Source of the DNA: Calendula officinalis
Lineage: Eukaryota > Streptophyta > Magnoliopsida > Asterales > Asteraceae
Length of the DNA stretch: 64,000 nucleotides
Direction: 5' to 3'
NCBI GenBank assembly: GCA_963853835.1
Contig: OY970826.1
Coordinates: forward strand, 4,386,001 to 4,450,000
The notes below the pieces were generated by a model. That model saw nothing but the letters and a program-made list of their open reading frames with translations, did no database searches and had not been told where the DNA came from. The position numbers and the translations under genes are program-made. Shown in pieces: positions 59,679 to 64,000 of this stretch. The first letter of the stretch is position 1. The number at the start of each line of letters is the position of its first letter.

Positions 59679-61372
59679 TTTAATATATATATATTTTGAC
59701 TTATTTATTTACTGGTCCGACTGTTTTTTTTAAAACGACAAATCTAATCTACTCTCAATTAGCATATACGCCTACGACGGGACTCGTATAATCAAGCTTG
59801 CAACTAATATGCATATTGATTTTTCATAATTTAAGTTAATTCTCATTTAAATAATGCATTATTTAGATGAGTGACCCGCTTTAATTTATTTTCATTTTAG
59901 AACAAAACCGTTAATTATCCACTTTTGCTAAGCGACGGTACGTCAGTACAATTGGCTTCATAACCGGTTGTGATATGTCATATGTTAGAGCATAAGATAT
60001 GGTTCAATGTTGAAATAACAAGGAATTCTACACCCGCGCGTTGCAGCGGGATTTTAAAATCATCATTTTAACAATTTTTTTTACGTAAAGAGTCAATTAC
60101 TATTTCAATCGATTTTGATTTCTATGTTAAGATGTGGTTTGTTTTGACTTGAATTAAAACTTATTTCAATTTATAAGTTATTTTAAAAGAAATTTATTTG
60201 TAAGAAGCACTGTAATATTGGGCTCATTCTAACCATATTTCAGTAAACTTTTTAATGTTGGGTTTTTTAATAAATAAATATTTAATCTGGTTTAAATATA
60301 TATTAAATTAAAATAACAATTATAATGTTTTTGTCATTAATTAATAATTAAGGGTGAAAAACTAAAATTTATAATTATTTTCAAAAGTATCTCTATTCTA
60401 ATGGATATTTTATAACTTTTTGTAAATCTTTACCTACATGCCGTGTAATTCTCATTTCTCTCGTAACCACCATTCCGTTATGTTGGCAAATGAAGTATTA
60501 TTTAAAAAGATTATGAATAGTAATAAAATAATATAATATTTACCATAAATAAATGTATTATATATACAATTTAGATATTGTTTAAAAAAATTATTTGCGT
60601 TAGTAAATAGTTCGGGAAGTAAAAACTTAAAAGGCTAGTAAATTTTTAACAAACCATCCTTAAACTTTTTTTGAATAATACTACATAATGAAATAAAAAT
60701 GTGATATGAAAATAAAATTAAAAACAAAATTATCATGAATTGTTAATATAAGTACATGTCTTATTTCATTAAAAGTTTCAACCGATCTGCTTGTCTTGTT
60801 CATCAGTCACATGTATTAGTATTTAAATTTAAGCAACCATAATATTTTATAATTAAGTACACCATCATTTAAATTGCTGGTAATATAATTTTATTATTCG
60901 TATATACAAACAGTATATATTATGCGATTTTCTTTTCACGCAAAGTTCTCCAAGCTTTTTTTAAGCGTTAATAATATGAAAAATAGAGAAGGGGGAGAAG
61001 AGGATTAAAAGTTATCCAACCTTGTTTTTAGGCAATAAAAATAAAGACTAGGGGGCAGCAGAGGATTGAACACGGATGGTTTCGGAGGAAAAAGAGGAGT
61101 CTTACCAATAAGCTATACCTTTCTTGTGTTGTCTTTACTGAATAACAACGTATATATAATATATTTGTTGCATCCTTATGAACAGTAAATCCCTATGACA
61201 AATGTATTATAAGTAGAATGTTAGAGGCATTTTTAGCTAACATGTTTTTAATAGATATCCAAAATTACCTTTTCCTTTGATATTTTTATAATATTCATTT
61301 AACACCCACAAAAAATATAACAAACTAGTCAAATCAAAAATCAAAAAAAGGAAATTGGTTTAACGGATATTA
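59679..61372. other. AT-rich intergenic DNA
   Basis: No gene found. It includes a second Helitron-type hairpin at about 60031-60050 and, at about 61035-61130 on the minus strand, a SINE-like pair of boxes (TAGCTTATTGGTAAGACTC, then GTGTTCAATCC). Otherwise it is A/T-rich with no visible structure. Confidence 0.5.
60021..60055 (-). mobile_element. Probable decayed Helitron 3' end
   Basis: On the minus strand CCCGC-TGCAACGC-GCGGG forms a hairpin and is followed by TGTAGAATTCCTTG. The ending CTTG departs from CTRR, so this is an old or mutated terminus. It faces the intact one at 59678. Confidence 0.5.
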
Positions 61373-63093
61373 GAGAATGGGTGTAGTGGCGAGGGGACCC
61401 CTCCGCCGGATGCCACACGGGCTCGCCGGCTCCGGCACTGCACCGGCCGCTACGCGAGCGACCCTGTGCGCCGAACGACCAACGAAAGCGACGAGCCAAT
61501 CCCAACGTGCCACGTGGCACTATCCGTTGGCAACGGCTATTTTCCAGAAATTTTTTATTTTTTTTTTAAATAAACCTATTATAAATAACCCATTTAACCA
61601 TTACCTTTTTTCACACCATTTCTTACACTTTAACTCTCTAAAACTCTCTACAATTTCTTACCCTTTCACTCTCAAAAACTCTCCAAAATGTCTCAACCAC
61701 CACACCCCGATTGGATGAACGGTATTCTCGGATGGGGAGGTTCCGGCTCATCGCCGTCCAATCCGTCAACCCCTTCGTCCCAACAATCGTTATCGTCCAC
61801 CCAAAACACCGTGATGCCGACATTTTCCCAAGAGCAATATAACCACTATATCCTTCAACAACAATTTCAAAACCTTCAACAACACCAACCCCCTCTTCAA
61901 ATGTGGTCACAACACCAATGGTCACAACCACAATCTTCACAACCACAACAATTTCAACAACACCAACCCCCTCAAGACACCGACGCCGTTGAAAAGGCGA
62001 GAAGAAAGGGAAAAAAAGTTGCCGTCAACTTAAGTCGGAAGGTCATGCGTTGGGACGCCGCCGAAGAAGTTTTATTGGCGGAGTGTTGGGTTAGCGTTTC
62101 CGAGGACCGCGAAAAGGGCGCCGACCAATCCGATGAATGTTTTTGGAACAAAATCCTTGTTGAGTTCAACAAGGATGTTGGTACGCCGCGTACCAAAGAT
62201 GTTGACGGGGAAGTGGACGACCTTAAATGGTAATTGTCAAAAATTCAAGGGTATCTACAAACGTCTACAACGTACAAGCCGAAGCGGTGAAAATGAGGTC
62301 GACTTTATGGCCCGTGTCCGACAAGCGTACCGTGACGAGTCGTCGTCAAAAAAACAATTTAACAACGAAGGAGCGTGAGAAGTTTTGCGCCATTGCCCGA
62401 AATGGGACGCCCCCGCACCCATTTCTCTCTCCGATAACGAAGAACTTTTCGGGGAAGATACGAGACCACGTCCGGCGGGAAAGTCTCGTAAGGCAAAGAA
62501 AAGTACATCGGAAAGTTCATCCGGCGCTAACACCGCCGGAAGTGTCGCACCGCCGGACCTTGGCGAGGCTATGATGGCCGAGTTTAGGCGGAAAAGTGAA
62601 GCCGCTCAATCGGCTTACGAAAGGTCAAAGGCGCGGGATGACGTTTTCGTGCGTTTGGAGGAATTGCGATTCCTAAGCACTAACACCCAAGGTTTGGGGC
62701 GCGAAGATAAGGCGAGAATCGTCAAAGAAAAAAAGGCAATCCGCGAAAAATACCCCGTCGACGAAGATGAACTTGACGTGGACGATGAGTAGTTTTTTTT
62801 TTTATTAATTTTCGGTATTTTTTTTCCTAATTTTCGGTATTTTTTTATTTTTTCGGTAATTTTTTTTATTTTCGGTAATTTATTTATTTTTTAGGTATTT
62901 TTATTTTATATTGTGTAATATTTATTTTAATGAAGTATTATGTTTTTTTTAAAAAAAAAGAAAAAAATGGTGGTGGGGCCCAAATGACTTAAGTGATGGT
63001 AGAGGGGGTATTTGGGGGTTTTGAATATGAAATGTGAAATGGTGATGTGACGTATAGGTGGCGAAGTAGCTTAAGCCACCACACCCCTTGCTC
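61373..63093 (+). mobile_element. PIF/Harbinger element carrying only ORF1
   Basis: Terminal repeats GAGAATGGGTGTAGTGGC and GCCACCACACCCCTTGCTC are imperfect inverted copies, and TTA flanks both ends (61370-61372, 63094-63096), the Harbinger target site. Its 1721 bp hold one gene-like region (61688-62792) and no DDE transposase. GC content is well above the flanks. Confidence 0.85.
61688..62792 (+). pseudogene. Harbinger ORF1 (Myb/SANT-like, NAM-associated C-terminal domain type)
   Basis: It starts MSQPPHPDWMNGILG, then a Gln-rich stretch (about 55-95) and a trihelix-like DNA-binding region: MRWDAAEEVLLAECWVSVSED and FWNKILVEFN. A frameshift at about 62195 moves from TKDVDGEV to the frame reading MLTGKWTTLNGNCQKFKGIYKRL, which continues the domain. 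A Trp codon has become TGA at about 62376. The C-terminal part EVLRHCPKWDAPAP then KARIVKEKKAIREKY runs to a TAG at 62790. ORF1 proteins of Harbinger elements work with the transposase in DNA binding and nuclear import; related host proteins are often annotated as NAM-associated or glutathione S-transferase T3-like. Two lesions make this copy a pseudogene. Confidence 0.82.
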
Positions 63094-63096
63094 TTA

Positions 63097-64000
63097 TAGG
63101 TTCGGCGCAGGGTATCTGGCGCCACTAGTGGTTTTGTTTGGCAAGCTTTGAGGCATAAAATGTTATTTAACATCACTGTACCCTTTTGCTCTTAGTGAAG
63201 ACCAAAAAACCGTTATAATTGAATAAAACATAACACATGTTATTACGAATAAAAAGCTGAAAACATATTTTTAGTATTATTTAGCATAAAGTGTGGATTT
63301 AGATGGAAAAAGTAGATTTAGACGGAAGAAGTAAAATGAAAAACAAATTCTTGTTGCAAAAATAAACTAGTGAAAAACAACTATTCAAAGAAAATGAAAA
63401 TGAGAGGTATTGGATTGTGAGAGAAGAAAACGAAACGAGAGTTCGTAGATCATGAACATATATGAAGGTAACTTTTACATAAATATAAACGTTGGTAATA
63501 TGTTGAATAATTGATAGTATTTAATAAGTTTAAAAAGAACATGTCAAACAAACTTTAAGCATATGGAATTTAAGAGGGAAAATAAAAATAAAAATAAGTT
63601 AAACGTGAGAAATAGTATGAGATATAGAGACAAATTAATTTAATGAATCGGGCCTAGGATGATAGTTACATTTGGTCCTTCCTCTACACGCGTAATGGCC
63701 TTTGGTTGAATCAAAATTATACAATGAAAGATGATATCCCTTCTTACTATCTCTACTATATATAATAGAGGCCTTTCTAAAATTAGTAGGTCTTAATTTT
63801 CACTTTCCAGTTTTGGCAAGTCTAAGATCCGAAATTTCAAAACAAAATGGTTCTGCCAAGATTCGAAATGGAGACCTGTATATGTGAATGTAAGGGGGAA
63901 ACCAACTCGTCTACTGTGATTATTGGTTGTGTTTTTAGTCGTTATAAAGTATATACAAGACTTAAATATGCGTTTAAGCATAATTTAACAGCCCAAAACG
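63097..64000. other. AT-rich DNA to the window edge, nothing recognised
   Basis: No ORF with coding character on either strand. A-rich stretches at 63310-63610 are the only visible feature. Confidence 0.5.

Noticed and set aside
61030..61130. tRNA gene on the minus strand
   Set aside because: Box A and box B resemble a tRNA promoter but no cloverleaf closes; a SINE remnant is more likely.

Overview
This is a plant nuclear window. The genes are intron-rich with GT-AG junctions, the intergenic DNA is AT-rich, and LTR retrotransposons, MITEs, SINEs and Helitron-like DNA are abundant. A eudicot is certain in practice. The sunflower family (Asteraceae) is my best guess, because the long extra ORF behind the second copia element resembles copia extra ORFs I know from Tanacetum-type genomes; that is an inference from memory, not a search.

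Host genes. (1) The 5' end of a CASP-like (4A-type) membrane protein gene leaves the window at base 1 (minus strand). (2) A complete 11-exon EXECUTER2-type gene (singlet-oxygen signalling in the chloroplast) runs 7140 to 3405, minus strand. (3) A complete 3-exon POP5 gene (RNase P/MRP subunit) lies at 17717-19489, plus strand. (4) A complete 3-exon bHLH162-like transcription factor gene lies at 44431-45229, plus strand. Exon junctions for 2-4 were worked out base by base and keep frame throughout.

Mobile DNA makes up most of the rest. 8244-15901 is a Ty1/copia element (minus) with a 5-bp target duplication GGGTA, lacking reverse transcriptase, and carrying a nested 1345-bp solo LTR with its own duplication ACGTC. 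19534-20399 is a SINE just behind POP5 that was itself hit by a 635-bp hAT element; both target duplications are intact. 21920-37410 is one large insertion (duplication GTAGC) made of a SIRE-like copia element with three LTRs and a nested, 5'-truncated Tekay-type gypsy fragment. 37882-38558 is a hAT-type MITE with an 8-bp duplication. 38806-42828 is the 3' half of another copia-like element with an intact 433-codon ORF. 46962-56630 is a Tat/Retand-type gypsy element (minus) with a spliced extra gene on the opposite strand that has its own TATA box. 56.7-59.7 kb looks like a Helitron with a typical 3' hairpin and CTAG end. 61373-63093 is a PIF/Harbinger element (duplication TTA) that keeps only the Myb/SANT-like ORF1.

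I see no cellular system of a clearly new kind. The best leads are the three-LTR composite, the antisense spliced gene in the Retand element, the intact 433-aa ORF family, the Helitron cargo, and two dense short-motif clusters inside LTR elements.
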